From contig NC_047076.1 of NCBI RefSeq assembly GCF_902459465.1, positions 6,580,146-6,644,145 on the forward strand: DNA of 64,000 nt. Direction: 5' to 3'. The notes beneath the pieces were generated by a model that saw only the letters and a list, made by a program, of their open reading frames with translations, was not told the origin of the DNA and did no database searches. Both the position numbers and the translations under genes were made by a program. Source of the stretch: Asterias rubens (lineage: Eukaryota > Echinodermata > Asteroidea > Forcipulatida > Asteriidae). Position 1 is the stretch's first letter; each line of letters opens with the position of its first letter. Below are positions 29,601 to 42,100 of the stretch, in pieces.

Positions 29601-32600
29601 AAATTGTTTTTATAACAAATCGATGTAAACAATACCGAATAAATATAAAACAAAACACTGTAAATACATGTAATCCTGGGGGTTAATAGGGTTACCCCAA
29701 TTGCCAATACAGTCTGTAAAGGAACCTAGCTGGTAGAGCAGATTGCACTACTAGCTTCCCAACTTTTTATGAAGCAATTATGGTTAAGTGTTGCTCAAGG
29801 GCACAAGTGTTATTACTTGGACTAGAACCTCACTCTGCTGCTGACAACACCAGAGGGTCCTGTGAGCTCTCGACCACATCACGCCACAGTTGTGGTATTT
29901 TACTTATCCATTTGTGTCTTTTTTATTTGAAATTTCAGCGTCAAGTCTTCTCAGCCCTGAGCCAGATCTCCAAGCATTCCGTTGACTTGGCTGAAATGGT
30001 CGTCGAGGCCGAAATCTTCCCAGCCGTCCTGACCTGCCTTAAAGACACGGACGAGTACGTCCGTAAGAACGTGGCCACGTTGATCCGCGAGATCGCCAAG
30101 CACACCCCTGAGCTCGCCCAGCTGATTGTGAACGCCGGTGGCGTGGCTGCCGTTGTGGACTACGTCGGAGAGTCGGAGGGTAACGTCAGACTACCCGGAG
30201 TGATGATGTTGGGCTACGTAGCTGCGCACTCTGAGAACCTAGCCATGGCTGTCATTGTATCCAAGGTACAGTAAACATAATTCTGGACACCTAAAAGTTA
30301 GAATAAAAGTGGTTCAACATTAAGTGAAAATCCTTGAGAAGGATTTAAAATTGTGCATGGAAGGAAAAATACGAACTTTTTTTTTTTTTTTTTTTGATAC
30401 AAACACCTATTTAGGAGCTATGGTTCTTGCACTTACTGCCCGACTCAACCTCTCTCACCGCCCCAGCACACTTTGCTCACCATTTTTTGTATTGATCTTG
30501 TATTAGCATGTCTTACTGCATGCAGTTTAGGATGTATTCATTCATTTGTGTAAAAAATTGTATTCATTAGAAATAGTGTTGCACCAAAATAAGTGCCTTT
30601 TGTCACATACTAAGCGTCCTGTAAGCACTCAAAAGTTTTTAACAAGCTTGTTAAAGCACCATGAGAGTCACTGAGTGATAAGTTTTAGTTTTAGCCCTTT
30701 ATAAGAAGCCACTCTTTTTATTATTATTATTAAAAGCACCAATTAATCTCTATTATAATTATTATTGTTATTTTCAGGGAGTGACACAGTTGGCCATAAC
30801 CCTGGCCGAGGAGCCCCAAGATCACATTCAGGCTGCCGCTGCATGGGCCCTGGGTCAGATTGGCAGACATACCCCTGAGCATGCCAAGGCTGTGGCTGCT
30901 GCTAATGTCCTGCCTAAACTTCTACAGTGCTACCTTCGAGCTGATGCCTCTGAAGACCTGCAGACCAAGGTAACGCATAATTTGCCTCTTGAAAAATTAA
31001 AATGTTGTGTTTATCTGCTTATAGAGCAGCCTGTGGCTACTATAATTTGAAAGTAGGGCCCAATTTCATGGCTCTGCTTAACGTAAGCAAAGAAATGGCG
31101 CTTATTGAAGCAGAAATTTCTGCGCATAAGCATATTTCACGAGTTGGAAGGTAATTTGTCATTGTACATATGTGCATAGTCCATGTAGCTTGGATTTCTG
31201 GCATGTGCTGATGGAAACATTCTTTCAAATGTAGGCTTTTGAGATGCTCCCTTAAAAACAACAGATTCTCAAAATTGTTTATTTTGTTTTCTTGGACAGG
31301 CAAAGAAGGCCCTGAAGAACATCCTCCAGAAGTGTGTGCATCTTCCCGCCCTGGAGCCCCTCCTTCATGACGCCCCGGCCAACATCCTCAAGCATGTCGT
31401 TGGTCAGTTCAGCAAGGTGCTGCCCCACGACGCTGCTGCGAGGCGTCTCTTTGTCACCAGCGGAGGCCTGAAGAAAGTCCAAGAGATCAAAGCCGAGCCT
31501 GGAAGCGCTCTTCATGAGTACATCAACACCATTAATAACTGCTTCCCAGAGGAGATTGTCAGGTTAGCTTCAAGTCATTTATTTTGCATCCCCTTAAAGG
31601 CATGGACACTATTTGTAATTACTCAAAATAATTGTTTGCATAAAAACTTACTTTGTATTGAGCAATGTAGAGCTGTTGATAGTATAAAACAATGTGAGAA
31701 ACAGCTCCCTTTGAAGTAACAGAGTTTTTGAGAAAGAGGTAATTTCTTACTCTATTATTCAAATAATTTGTTTTTGCATCTACAAGCACACACATTTTGT
31801 GAAGATGCAGTGACCTTTAAAGGCACTGGAATCTTGTAATTATCAAAGACTAGTATTCTCACCTGGTGTATTCCAACATTTGCATAAAGTAACAGGTCTG
31901 TAAAAATTTGAGCTCAATTAGTTACTTAAGATTTCAGGGGAAAAAATGAAAGAAAAAACACCCCGTTTGCGCTTTTTGATCAGGCCTGAATTCTTTCTCA
32001 GATTCAAATACTTTACTGAGAAATTACCTCTTTCTCAAAAACGATGTTACTTTGCTCGTTAACGAGTAAGTTTTTATGCTAATATAAATTTTGAGTAATT
32101 ACCAAAGGTTTCCATTGCCTTTAAGGTGATTCCTCTGTTGCCCCTTCTCCAGTAGTGCATGTATCGTTAACTTGGGTGTGATCCCTGGCTATACATAGTT
32201 ACAGGTTGAATGGTTTCTGACGGCACTCCTGAACAAAGACATTGACAAATAATAATAATAATAACTTTCGATTTATATAGCGCCTAATAACTAACACTTA
32301 ATTCTCTAAGCGCTTTACATTAGTGCCCTGGTCATAGGGCCAATAACATCCCTTTTTAATGTTTCTCAGCTCCCTTGGGAGTATACAACCTGGGCAACAG
32401 TTTATATCGCTCCAAACGCTCCACAATATCAACCTCTACCCTCGCAGGTACCAATTTATTCCCCTGGGTGAAGAATAAGGAGATCGCCAAGATATGGTTA
32501 GCTAGCTAAGTTCAAGTGCTGCTCTAGTCAGTTTTGGGGATTCGAACCCACATCGTTTGCATTGCTAGAGCAGGGGCCAAGTTCATAGAGCTACTGAGCA

Positions 32601-32975
32601 CAAAAATTTGCTTAGCATGACATTTTTGCCTTGAAAAAAAACATGATTACCAACCAAATTTCAACGTGATTTTTCAGGATAAGCAAACAACAGCTGAATA
32701 CCAGTAACAAGGAATATGCAACAAATTGAAATTTGGTTGGTAATCCTAATTTTACTAAGGAAGAAATTTCATGCTTAGCAGCTCTATGAATTTGGGCCCA
32801 GATGTCTAATCACTTGACCACCTAGCTAGCCTGGTGGATAGAAGAAATTCAAACCCTTGTCAGAAATAATTTTGAAAATGATTTATTTTGTGGTCTTTTC
32901 TTTTCCAGATACTACTCCCCTGGTTACTCGGATGCTCTACTTGAAAGAGTTGAACAGTACCAGCCAGTGGCTTAA
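26700..32975 (+). CDS. SPAG6: SPAG6, axonemal central-pair armadillo protein (9 exons, 508 aa)
   Basis: Orthologue of sperm-associated antigen 6 (PF16 of Chlamydomonas), a central-apparatus protein needed for flagellar and ciliary motility. Exons: 26700-26724, 27213-27308, 27619-27785, 28306-28489, 28815-29020, 29939-30265, 30778-30969, 31300-31562, 32909-32975 (TAA). Phases agree and the sum is 1527 nt; human is 509 aa. It starts MSSRQVLQVFEQYQKARTTF-like, after exon 1 encodes only eight residues and one base. Repeated armadillo units read HSPELAQ(S/T)VVD.GA. at 28345-28400, 28815-28850 and 28930-28980; further units carry HSVDLAEMVVEAE and HTPELAQLIVNAGG. The C-terminal region has GQFSKVLPHD and SGGLKKVQEIKAEPGS, and it ends YYSPGYSDALLERVEQYQPV plus A. 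No defect seen. Confidence 0.96.
27834..27995. mobile_element. GGGCCCAATTTCATAGAGCTGC MITE copy, SPAG6 intron 3
   Basis: It starts GGGCCCAATTTGTAAAAC and ends AGCTCTATAAAATTGGGCCC. The interior TTACTGGTATTCAGC and GTTGGTAATCCTG is shared with 32574-32802. The ends are mirror images, typical of a small inverted-repeat element. Confidence 0.75.
27996..28235 (+). mobile_element. Probable SINE with GTTTGAATCCC box
   Basis: Contains a B-box-like GGTTTGAATCCCACC and the words GGATTGGGTTTGACTGCGTG and GGTTTTCC. Related words occur at about 49130-49320. The A box is not convincing. Confidence 0.4.
29260..29705 (-). repeat. A-rich repeat, possible LINE 3' portion
   Basis: It contains GACCAAACCAACAGCGGACGAGCCGCC next to long A-rich sequence, which I associate with the non-coding 3' part of LINEs in minus orientation. 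This is weak: no coding match. Lies in SPAG6 intron 5. Confidence 0.3.
29740..29885 (-). mobile_element. SINE fragment, minus strand
   Basis: The minus strand reads GTTCTAGTCCAAGTAATAAC, then CACTTGTGCCCTTGAGCAAC and CTTAACCATAATTGCTTC, the head-body junction of the SINE family at 7316-7565 and 32250-32560. It ends about 55 bp before SPAG6 exon 6. Confidence 0.6.
31593..32125. mobile_element. Two worn pieces of the AAAGGCAGTGGACACTATTG family
   Basis: 31593-31825 begins TTAAAGGCATGGACACTATT and 31827-32125 ends TTACCAAAGGTTTCCATTGCC. Each has the internal words GAGAAACAGCTCCC or TGTATTCCAACATTTGCAT. They may be one copy rearranged or two adjacent copies. Lies in SPAG6 intron 8. Confidence 0.6.
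32250..32560 (-). mobile_element. SINE, nearly full length, minus strand
   Basis: From its 3' tail (TAATAATAATAATAA at 32250-32264) it runs on the minus strand back through GTAAAGCGCTTAGAG, TGGCCCTATGACCAGGG, TGTATACTCCCAAGGGAGC and GGTTCGAATCCCC to a weak tRNA-like head. Same family as 7316-7565. Lies in SPAG6 intron 8. Confidence 0.75.
32574..32802. mobile_element. GGGCCCAATTTCATAGAGCTGC MITE copy, SPAG6 intron 8
   Basis: Mirror-image ends (GGGGCCAAGTTCATAGAGCT left, AGCTCTATGAATTTGGGCCC right), with internal inverted CCAACCAAATTTC and GAAATTTGGTTGG arms. It lies about 105 bp upstream of SPAG6 exon 9. Confidence 0.8.
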
Positions 32976-34644
32976 ACACACCCCTCCATCATCGTTATCT
33001 GCAGATAGACTCAACGCCCATCCAGTACAATCCAAGTTTTGTATTGATTGTGTAATGAGTGTATTTATAGAGTTCAAACTTAACCTCCTCAATATAAAAA
33101 TTAAGTATTCCGTCCCTTCAGAAGTATTGTTGAACTTGTTGTATTGGCAGTTTACTTGGAATGTGTTTATGAATGGTGAAGACAATATTATATTAACTGG
33201 GTTTTCTTTTGTGCTTTTACATCATGATTTATTTATTACATGGAGGTAATTTCATTAGTTAATCCTCCTACTCTTGGTACAATTTTTCAGCGAGCTCACT
33301 AGCCAGTTTAAATTATTCAGTTGTGCAATGGTAAACAGTGTACGATTACAGAATGTGCACAGAGATGACGGTGTGCATTTTGGGTGTACATGTAGATGCA
33401 TTCACAAATACCAAATTGCAGGCTGGCATAGTGCTTTTATAATTCAAAACCACATGGATGATATTGTCTGGTCACATCAGTAGGAGGGTTCATAGTATTT
33501 TTGTTCTTTGACACGTGAAAAGCTCACCTTTGACCTCTCACTACAGGTAGCTTCAAACCATTGGGTTCGTAGATGACAGTCTTTAAATGATCATTAATAT
33601 TATTATCATTGACCCTTTGGAACAACTTTTTTTTAAGTAAAATTGCAATGTGAATTATAACGCCAAGTCACCTAAAATGTGCACTTCAATTTAGGATGTT
33701 GATTAAAAAAATTACCAAGAATATTACAATGATGACATCTTGTGTATGAAAGGGGCCAAAAGATGCCACCTGTTGGTAAGACGTCTTTTTAGAGATCATG
33801 TGAAGATGCACAAATGTGTGTCAAAGCCAACCTTATCACCAAAAGATGCACAATCGTCCTACCTACTGAGGTTACCATGCCAATGTGTGATTGTTACTGT
33901 TTGAAGGCTTTGGTCGAGTTATCTTTAGACAACTAGGAGGTCATTTTTGTGACATTCAGGGGAAGTGTGTCAGAGCACCCCTAAGCTTTCCACTATATTG
34001 AACTGATGTTATGAAACAATTGATTTTTTGTGAGGCAACAACTGTTTATATCATGTGTTACCATGGCAGCATGTCTTGTGTTTACATTTATATGTGATAA
34101 GTGTGTACATATATTGACTGTTCATAAATAGGTGTTTGATTTGTTCAATTTTCGTTTATAGAGAAAGACATTGACAAACAAATTGATTGCACAATTTCAA
34201 TTGTGTTCTAAACTTTGATTATTAGTTTATTTGAGAATTGTATTATAGAATTTCTAAAAGTTGTTGCTATTTTTTTGTAAATAACTATATAGTTTGTGTT
34301 AATCTTTGCACTGATGTAGTATATCCTGTGTATAACAAAACCCTTAATAACAGTCTAAAATATGCAAATGATAAGATTCAAATCTCACCTATTAAATATT
34401 TGTTAACACATCGCTTGCAAGAACTTTTGATAATTCAACACAGATTTGGACAGAAGATCCACTCGGATTGTTAATCCGTGTACAAATATCAACAAATTAT
34501 CATTTCAGGGTTTTTGTATTTGTATTTTATTACTACATGTTTCATAAAGTAAACTTCATCTGAAACGAAAACGAGTTTGCCGTGTTGTTATTGTATCTTG
34601 TTATTTCCCCCCCCCATAAGGTGCCATTTGCCTCCTTGGATAAC

Positions 34645-34787
34645 CGTCCCCATTTCCGTATGCAGCTAGTTCTGATCCCCCATCCTCATCCCCCCGTCCC
34701 CATTTCTGCATGCAGCTAGTTCTGATCCCCCATCCTCATCCCCCGTCTCCATTTCTGTATGCAGCTAGTTCTGATCCCCCATCCTCA
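34645..34787 (+). repeat. Tandem repeat of about 50 bp, three copies
   Basis: Unit includes CCATTTCYGYATGCAGCTAG then TTCTGATCCCCCATCCTCAT. Copies are nearly identical. Confidence 0.9.
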
Positions 34788-34884
34788 TTTTTGTTAGTTG
34801 TTTATGGAACACAAGTCATTTTTATAGTCTTAGATCATTTGCAATTAAGTACAATTGAGTTTACTAATTACCGATACCCCATTA

Positions 34885-35437
34885 AGAAATATCCGTTTTT
34901 TTACGGACTTCGTAAAGTGAATTATTCCGTAATTTTTTTGCCGTTAAATATTCAATATTCTAAACAGCGTAATAACAATCAACCACATTTGCCCAAACAC
35001 CTGAATAATTTTATTATACTAAAGTACATGTAAGTTGTTTCAGCTACAACCGTGTTCACGTGTACAAACCAATAAGAGACTTTATATTTTCCGGAATGGA
35101 AAACTTTTCCCGGTAATTTTGCTGGCAGCAAAAAATTAAATTCTGTATTCCTGCAGCAGAATTACCGAAAAGTTGTTACATTCCCGTAAAATATAAATTC
35201 CCCTAACGTGGGTTTGTAGAAGTGTACACGGTAGTGGCTGAATTACAATATTATGTACTTACATGTACTTTATTATGTGTAATCGTTCGGGCAAATGTGG
35301 TTGATTGTAATTACGCTAATTAGCATAATTAATATTTGCATTTACGGAAAGTCCGTAAAATAACGGCGAAATTTACGGGTCAATACATATAGCTCTATGG
35401 TTAATTCACTTTACGAAGCCCGTAATATTTCTTACAG
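34885..35437. mobile_element. Large palindromic foldback-like element
   Basis: The outer arms AAGAAATATCCG...GACTTCGTAAAGTGAATTA (34885-34924) and their inverse (35400-35437) match. Inner arms also match: CAATCAACCACATTTGCCC (34977) with GGGCAAATGTGGTTGATTG (35290), then TACATGTAAG with CTTACATGTA, and an ACACGTGTACA-like pair. So most of the 550 bp folds on itself around about 35130. No ORF. Confidence 0.75.
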
Positions 35438-35606
35438 GATCGTGTCTATTCCCTGTGTGTTTTCATGTATATGTTTGTCAGCTGCACCCACCTCACCTCC
35501 AACCAATCAAAAAAAAAATGGAAAGCAGATATATTTGCGTGTTGAGTCTCGCAGGTTTCTTTTTTTACAATCGTTTTCTTGTTTTATTTTTATTTTTGAC
35601 ACTAAC

Positions 35607-35715
35607 ACCCGGTTCATACTTCCTGCGAATGTGATGCGAATTTTGACGTCACGTGGCTGCACCTTTGCGAGTTTTTGACGACAATTCGTATTCACAGTAA
35701 GTATGAACCGGGCTT
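35607..35715. mobile_element. Small inverted-repeat element (CCCGGTTCATACTT ends)
   Basis: The left end CCCGGTTCATACTTCCTGCG has its imperfect inverse GTAAGTATGAACCGGG at the right, and the interior holds TGACGTCACGTGG. It lies about 440 bp upstream of the cyclase start codon. Confidence 0.75.
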
Positions 35716-36149
35716 TACCCAGTTAAAATAATCGTCGTCAGTCTGTCACATTTTGTGTGTACGGTGAACGGACACCATTTTCAAATGACACCGTCCTTTC
35801 ACTTAAGACCGGGACATTTCTAACGTTATAAAGCAAATATTTATTTTCTTTTTCTGTCGTTACGAAAGAAAAAGACAAAAAATTCTAGCGATCGAATAAA
35901 CACTAAATTGAAGTCCACAGCCAGTCGTTGTTTTTTTCAGTGGGCGTTTGGTCGAGTATTTTTTGTATCACTCACCCCTTTTGCATAAAAAGGTTCGTCA
36001 GTTTGATCTGTTTTGACAGTGACCAGAAAAAAACCCTCACTTATTGTGATGGCCTCGCTCATTGCTCAAGGGACATCCTAAAAGTTGTAAAAGCGCGCCA
36101 CACAACAGAAAACCAAGCATTTCATAGCGATCACGTAATAGTAAACACT

Positions 36150-39100
36150 ATGGCAAGTCGACATCAAGCCGCTGCTCTCTTCTTGGCGTTTTTGATCGGT
36201 TATAATTTCATCGCTGCAACTGAGATAAAAATCGGTATTCTTTTAACCCAACTACCGTGGTCTGTTTCAAGAGATAAACGTTTATTACCCGCGTTCCAGA
36301 TTGCCCAAGAAACCATTGAAAGCCGCGTTCAAAACGGTAGCTACGGCAACTTTACCCTGAAGTGGCTTTTCTCGCCACAAGGTTGCTCCTTCCCGGTGAA
36401 CGCGGCCGTTGGGGCCGCAGCTCGGCTCTACTTCGAGGAGGATGTGGCGGCGTTCTTCGGACCTCCATGCAGCAAAAATATTATGGGCGTGGGGGATCTG
36501 GCAGCCGAACTGAACTTGCCCATATTCTCCGGTAGTGCCAGCTCGCACGAGCTGGACTATAAAGCTAGGTTTCCCACCCTAACCCAGACTACTTTCAGGG
36601 CGGGCACCATGGTGTCTTTCTTGAAGAAACTGTTCGCTCATTACGGCTGGAAGTCGTTCGTGTTGCTAAGAGGCGGGGATCTTTTTAACATCTCGGGCCA
36701 GGCGATTGAAAACGGTTTGCGTGAAGCAGGAATAAAAACGTTTGTCAACTTAGTCAAGTTTGATACTAATGGATCAGAAACTCATACCATATTGAAAGAG
36801 GCTTCAGTACTCAGCCAAAGTAAGTACATTTAAATCTATTGGGAACAGAACTAATATGTTATAATAATGGTAGGACATTCCAAGGGTTTCTCGTTTAGGA
36901 ATCATAAATTTCTCTCCTGATGCTGAACAATAACGGCTAAGGTAATTAATGCAATGTTTATTGGTTTGATAAAATTGCTTTTGCATGATATCAGACTTGG
37001 GATTTGAGGATTTTGATCAAGAGCGGTCTTCAAAGTATTTGTTTGGCAAAAAGAAACATTAAAGTTCTAAGTAAAAAGAATGGTCGAGTTTTCAATAATT
37101 TTGTCAAAATGTAGGGTTATGTACTTTTGTTCATTAAGAACCTGAAATTGCCATTAATGACCTTATATCACTGAGCCGACAATATTATTGTTCTCGGTGG
37201 TTCCAATCGGGTTGATAATCGCCTGGTTGGTTCTTCAATTTTGAGACACAATTATTTCATTAATGTTTCTGCTCTATTGACGAATCATGTTTTTGTTCAT
37301 AAAGGATACGTAACTGGTTCCGATTTGGTTGAATTCGCGTTGAAGTATGAGATGCGCTGAGCAACAACCTTATCAACATCCGTAGCCCTCGCCGCCAATT
37401 CGGTCTTAGCTGATAACTCATGGTTCATTATCATAGAAAATGTTAAAATGTGTCGTCTTTGTTGTTATAGTCTTTGTCATCTGTGCAAGGGGTGACACCG
37501 TCAGACAGATAATGCTAAGCGCCTATGATCTTCAGCTGGTAACCGGTAAATACGTGTTCTTCAGTTACCATCCATTCAACAATACCCTTCTGTACGGAGC
37601 TGACTCGTGGAATGTTGTGAGTTAATAATATAAAACAATTTACATATTTATTTTTCATAATTACTTTTTACCGGTTGGATTTACTGTTTATACAAGTTTT
37701 GTCTAGAAGGGACTTATCCCGTGGCTATAAAACAAAGTTGCATTAATATACACGTCAGACTCTTTCACGCTAGCCCTTATAGATATCCATCTGTCAAAGC
37801 AAAGTTATAACTGAGTTGCGGCCGTGCTTTAGTTGCGAACGTGAAAGTTATTATTAATTATGCCAAAGTTGCGAGAGTTACTAGGTAGGCCTAACGCTAA
37901 TCCGAATGTAAGTGAGAGTTACCTGACGTATTTGAGAAGCAGTGAAACTAAATGTATTAATGTTTGTGAATACCTTTCGTTACATTGCTCCAAAACGGCG
38001 TTAATCGAGAGGATATGCGGCCAGTTGATAGTTTCACAAAACGTGTTTACAGGAAAAGGTTTGCTCTTAGAAAAATCCCATAACGGCAGAATAAATCTAT
38101 GCAAGTCTCACGTATAATTTTATTAGAATTGTTATAATTTATTACGCTTTAGACTTGTATCTGACGTCACACTTCGAGGCTCGTGAATAACGCCAGACAG
38201 ACCTGCCTCCAGCCGTTTTACGGCCGTCGAAGGGCTACGCTAAATAACCGTTAAATTTAGCCATTATACGCGATTGTACCATTAGTTTTTGTAGTTTTAT
38301 TCGTTTGGTCCCGAATTGGGAATTCGCGTAAGATTTTCTTCTCTCTTCATCTAAGCAAGGTCATTATGTGTCAGTCCCTGGCCCATGTTTTCCGTAACAA
38401 TCTGCGCCAATACCGCGACCTTTCGCCACCCACTAACAGAACAACAGCGCGATATATTATAAACAATTAAAAATCACCAGTCGGATATGAAAAGTATTTT
38501 TCTTGTTTTCATTCCGACTAATCTTCTTGAGTATAACTCTCTTGAGACGCTGGAAACGGAAAAAAGCACTTTTTTGTTTTGTTTTTTGAAACTTACAAAC
38601 TCACGACTTGGTCCGTACATGTACTTTGCAATTGTGTTTACTCTACGCATTACAGGCAAAGTCTGCCTCGATTGACGTCACGAACAGCGCCCTCTCGGGT
38701 CGGGATCTACTCTTAAATTTGTAAATAACATAAGAACTGATTTTGTAAAACCTTAGTTAACTGTTTATTCACATTCCACTCATCAAAACACATATATTAG
38801 TGACAAAAGCTTTATTTTGAAAAAAATACCACTTCCAGGTGACTTTAAGATCATGCCAGGTCAGAGTTTTAGCAGATTTGACACGGAAATGTGGATTAAT
38901 ATTTTAAAATAGCTATTGGTAAAGATTTGAGAAGGTTGAGAGATTTCACTAAAGGTATTCCACGAAAGAAAAATCTACCAATGTTAGTTAATTCCAACAT
39001 TAAAGGAACACGTTGCCTTGGATCGGACGAGTTGGTCTATAAAAAGCGTTTGATACCGTTTGTTATGCAATGCATATGGTTAGAAAGATGTTTTAAAAGT

Positions 39101-42100
39101 AGCATATAATGATCCACACAAGTATCACTCAAAATTGCACGGTTTTCATTTTAGGTCGCAAACTAAACACGGTAGGCCATTTATGGGAGTACAAAATTTG
39201 ACTCCCATAAAAATGGCCAACCGTGTTAGTCGACGAGGTAAAAAGAAAACCACGCAATTTCGAGGCATGTTTGTGTAGATCATTGTATTCTACTTTTACA
39301 ACACCTTTAACCATGTCGATTTTATAACAAATGGTTACAGAACGCTTTTCAAAGACGATCCCGACCCGCCAAGGCAACGTGTTCCATTAAAAAAAAAATT
39401 CTCTGGGGATCCCGATATTGTTGTCGATCTAGGGCGATGGAAACGACGAGAAAGCGAAGAGTGCGTATCGAGCCCTAATGACGATTCGTCTGTTCGAAGC
39501 CAGCGATGACGAGAGGTACATTGCATTCCAACGGGAGATGGCCGTGCGTATGAATCGGACTTACAACTTAACACTGCCCCCTGGGCAAGAGGTAAGATTC
39601 CGTGATGTTTTACTGTTTTCCTGTGACACGCAAAGTTATTGTTCCCCTGCGCCTTGAGTTCAAGAATGAGCATTTCTACACACGAGCTTCGTACAGTTTC
39701 AGCGTTATAGTTTTAACCAAGTTTAATGCCGTTTAAAGGCAGTGAACACTATTGGTAATTGTCAAAGACTATGCCTTCACAGTTGGTGTATCTCAACATG
39801 CATAAAATAACATACCTGTGAAAATTTGAGCGCAATCGGTCATCAAAGTTGCGAGATAATAATGAAAGAAGAAAACACCCTTGTCACACGAAGTTGTGTG
39901 CGTTTAGATGGTTGAGAAACAGCTCCCTCTGAAGTGCCATAGTTTTGGAGAAAGAAGTAATTTTCCACGAATTTGATTTCGAGAACTTGAGGTCTCGAAA
40001 TCAAATTCGTGGAAAATTACTTCTTTCTCCAAAATTATGGCACTTAAGAGGGAGCTGTTTCTCACAATGTTTTATACCTCTCCCCATTACTTGTCACCAA
40101 GAAAGGTTTTATGCTAATAATTGTTTTGAGTAATTACCAATAGTGTCCACTGCCTTTAAGGAATCACTGGGTACATTGAATAGTTTGCAAGCAGTTCTCT
40201 TCGCAATTTATTGCAACAACGTGATCTCATGACACGTATATGAACAATCATTACGTTGTAATATGCCTGTGATTTTTTTTAAATGGCTTTTGAAAGTACT
40301 GAGTATACAGTGCTAAGACACATCGGTGAACCAAAACTACTATCCTTTATCCCCGATGCATACTGAACATCTTTTAAAACCCGCTGCTAAGAATAGAGGA
40401 TTCGAACTGCATCTAGCTACCGGGTAATCTCGCTGACTAGTTGGTAAACACATCTACAATTGCTCTACAATTGCAAAGGTCGGGGGTCCGAATCCCACCG
40501 GATAATTGTGCCCGTGATTGTTTTCACAAGACTCGGGAAAGTGCAGAGTATACAGTGCTATAAACACACATCGGTGTATGGGCAAAACCAAATTATCATT
40601 CTGTTGAGGTTTAAAAAAAAAAAAAAGGAAGAAAGTGTCTGTAGCCATCTCATCAGAGCCACTTATTAGTGTATAACCCTCTCAAAATTTATTCTCCATG
40701 CGTTTTTTTTGTAATCCGTTCAAAGGGTCAACTTAGGAAACGTTAACACAGCTTAATGAAATTGGGATATTTGAAAACTCAACAGGACGTTATAAAATGT
40801 CAAACCTATAAAGACAACATAACTCGTTTAAATTCTAACAAAAACTTCATGCACCAATGTAACACAAACCTCTGCGCAGTCATCGCTGCTCATTAGGGCG
40901 TTGTAACAAACTATTAGACCTTCATCATTATGTCACGATCTTGTAAATGTTCCCTGTTTCCAATAACAGTACTCTGGCCCCGCCCACAAAAGAGGGGATA
41001 ACTAAAGAAACTTATTAAACTCATGGAATTTTTTTTATTCTTTTATAGTATTTCTATTCAAATAACATAAATCGGCTTAAAAAAAACAATTAAAAAACAG
41101 TAATAGTTCACTGAAGATAAAACTTTGTTTTTAAAACGCCCACTTTTAGAAATATTGAAACTCCGCCCACAAAAGGGAATTTTTTTCACTAATTTATGTT
41201 CTAACTTATAATTATGATATAAGTTTATATTTCTGGTCCAAAGAACAAAAAAATTTATTCTAAGTATGATTTTGCCAAATATTTATATCAAAGACCCCCC
41301 TTTTATGCAAATGAGGCTCCGCCCCTAAATAGGCGACACCCAAGGTGGGTCCCGGTCTTAAATTGTTAATTAGCCCAATACCAACCATCATAGCGAATTT
41401 CATGCTTTTACCACAAAGTGCACAATTGTTCACCTTAGCAGCTGCACTATTAAAATTATGTAGTGTTTCGCAAAATTTTGCAAAAACTTCCAATAGTCTG
41501 GAAATACACACTGCTTTCCCTGTCAGAAAATGTCCCATTTCTGCTCTGGAAACTACATAAAGCTTTAAACCACAAATGGTGCTAAGCACATTTTTGTTCT
41601 TTCTGAAAAGCAAATACTAGCAGGAAACCAGTCCCAACAATATACTTTACATTGTAGTTGTTTACCTGGTAACCTGTTTCTGCTTTGCACAATTCTACTA
41701 CGCTTAAAAGTTTTATGAATTTGTGTCAAAGTTTGGCAGATGTATCATATGTTTGAGTTAACAAACTCACAACGAATCTCCATTTCCCAGCTAGAGGGGC
41801 TGGAATTTTGTTCCAAAAGGAAGGACGTTTCTATCAGAGGAAAACAACCAATCTAAATTCCATAAAGGTTAAAACAGTGACACCACAGCAAAAATCAAAC
41901 ACTATTGGTTCATAATTCAAGGTCTGCAATAAATGCCAGGCATCTCATAAAAATAAGGTAATTTTTTTCGAGTAATATATCTCAATCAATTCTCCTAAAC
42001 TAGTTCCACATAATTACAAAACGCGGATCTACAGATAATCTGATTGCTAAAATGGAGACGGAGTGTCAGCAGAAAATGTTATAGAAAAGGACTGCTGTTT

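Larger units (their letters stand above)
32976..36149. other. SPAG6 3' flank and receptor-cyclase upstream region
   Basis: No further gene recognised. 32976-34600 is AT-rich, probably SPAG6 3'UTR and spacer, without a convincing poly(A) signal. It is followed by a three-copy tandem repeat (34645-34787), a 550 bp palindrome (34885-35437), an inverted-repeat element (35607-35715) and the presumed 5'UTR of the cyclase gene. The open frame upstream of 36150 (from 35928) has no family resemblance and is taken as 5'UTR. Confidence 0.5.

Noticed and set aside
35928..36149. Extension of the cyclase open frame upstream of 36150
   Set aside because: The upstream residues do not look like a secretion signal, whereas the ATG at 36150 begins a good one ([20 protein letters not shown]). 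Taken as 5'UTR that happens to be open.
37860..38117. 85-codon ORF in cyclase intron 2
   Set aside because: No recognisable domain, no splice context and no neighbouring exons in phase; probably chance.
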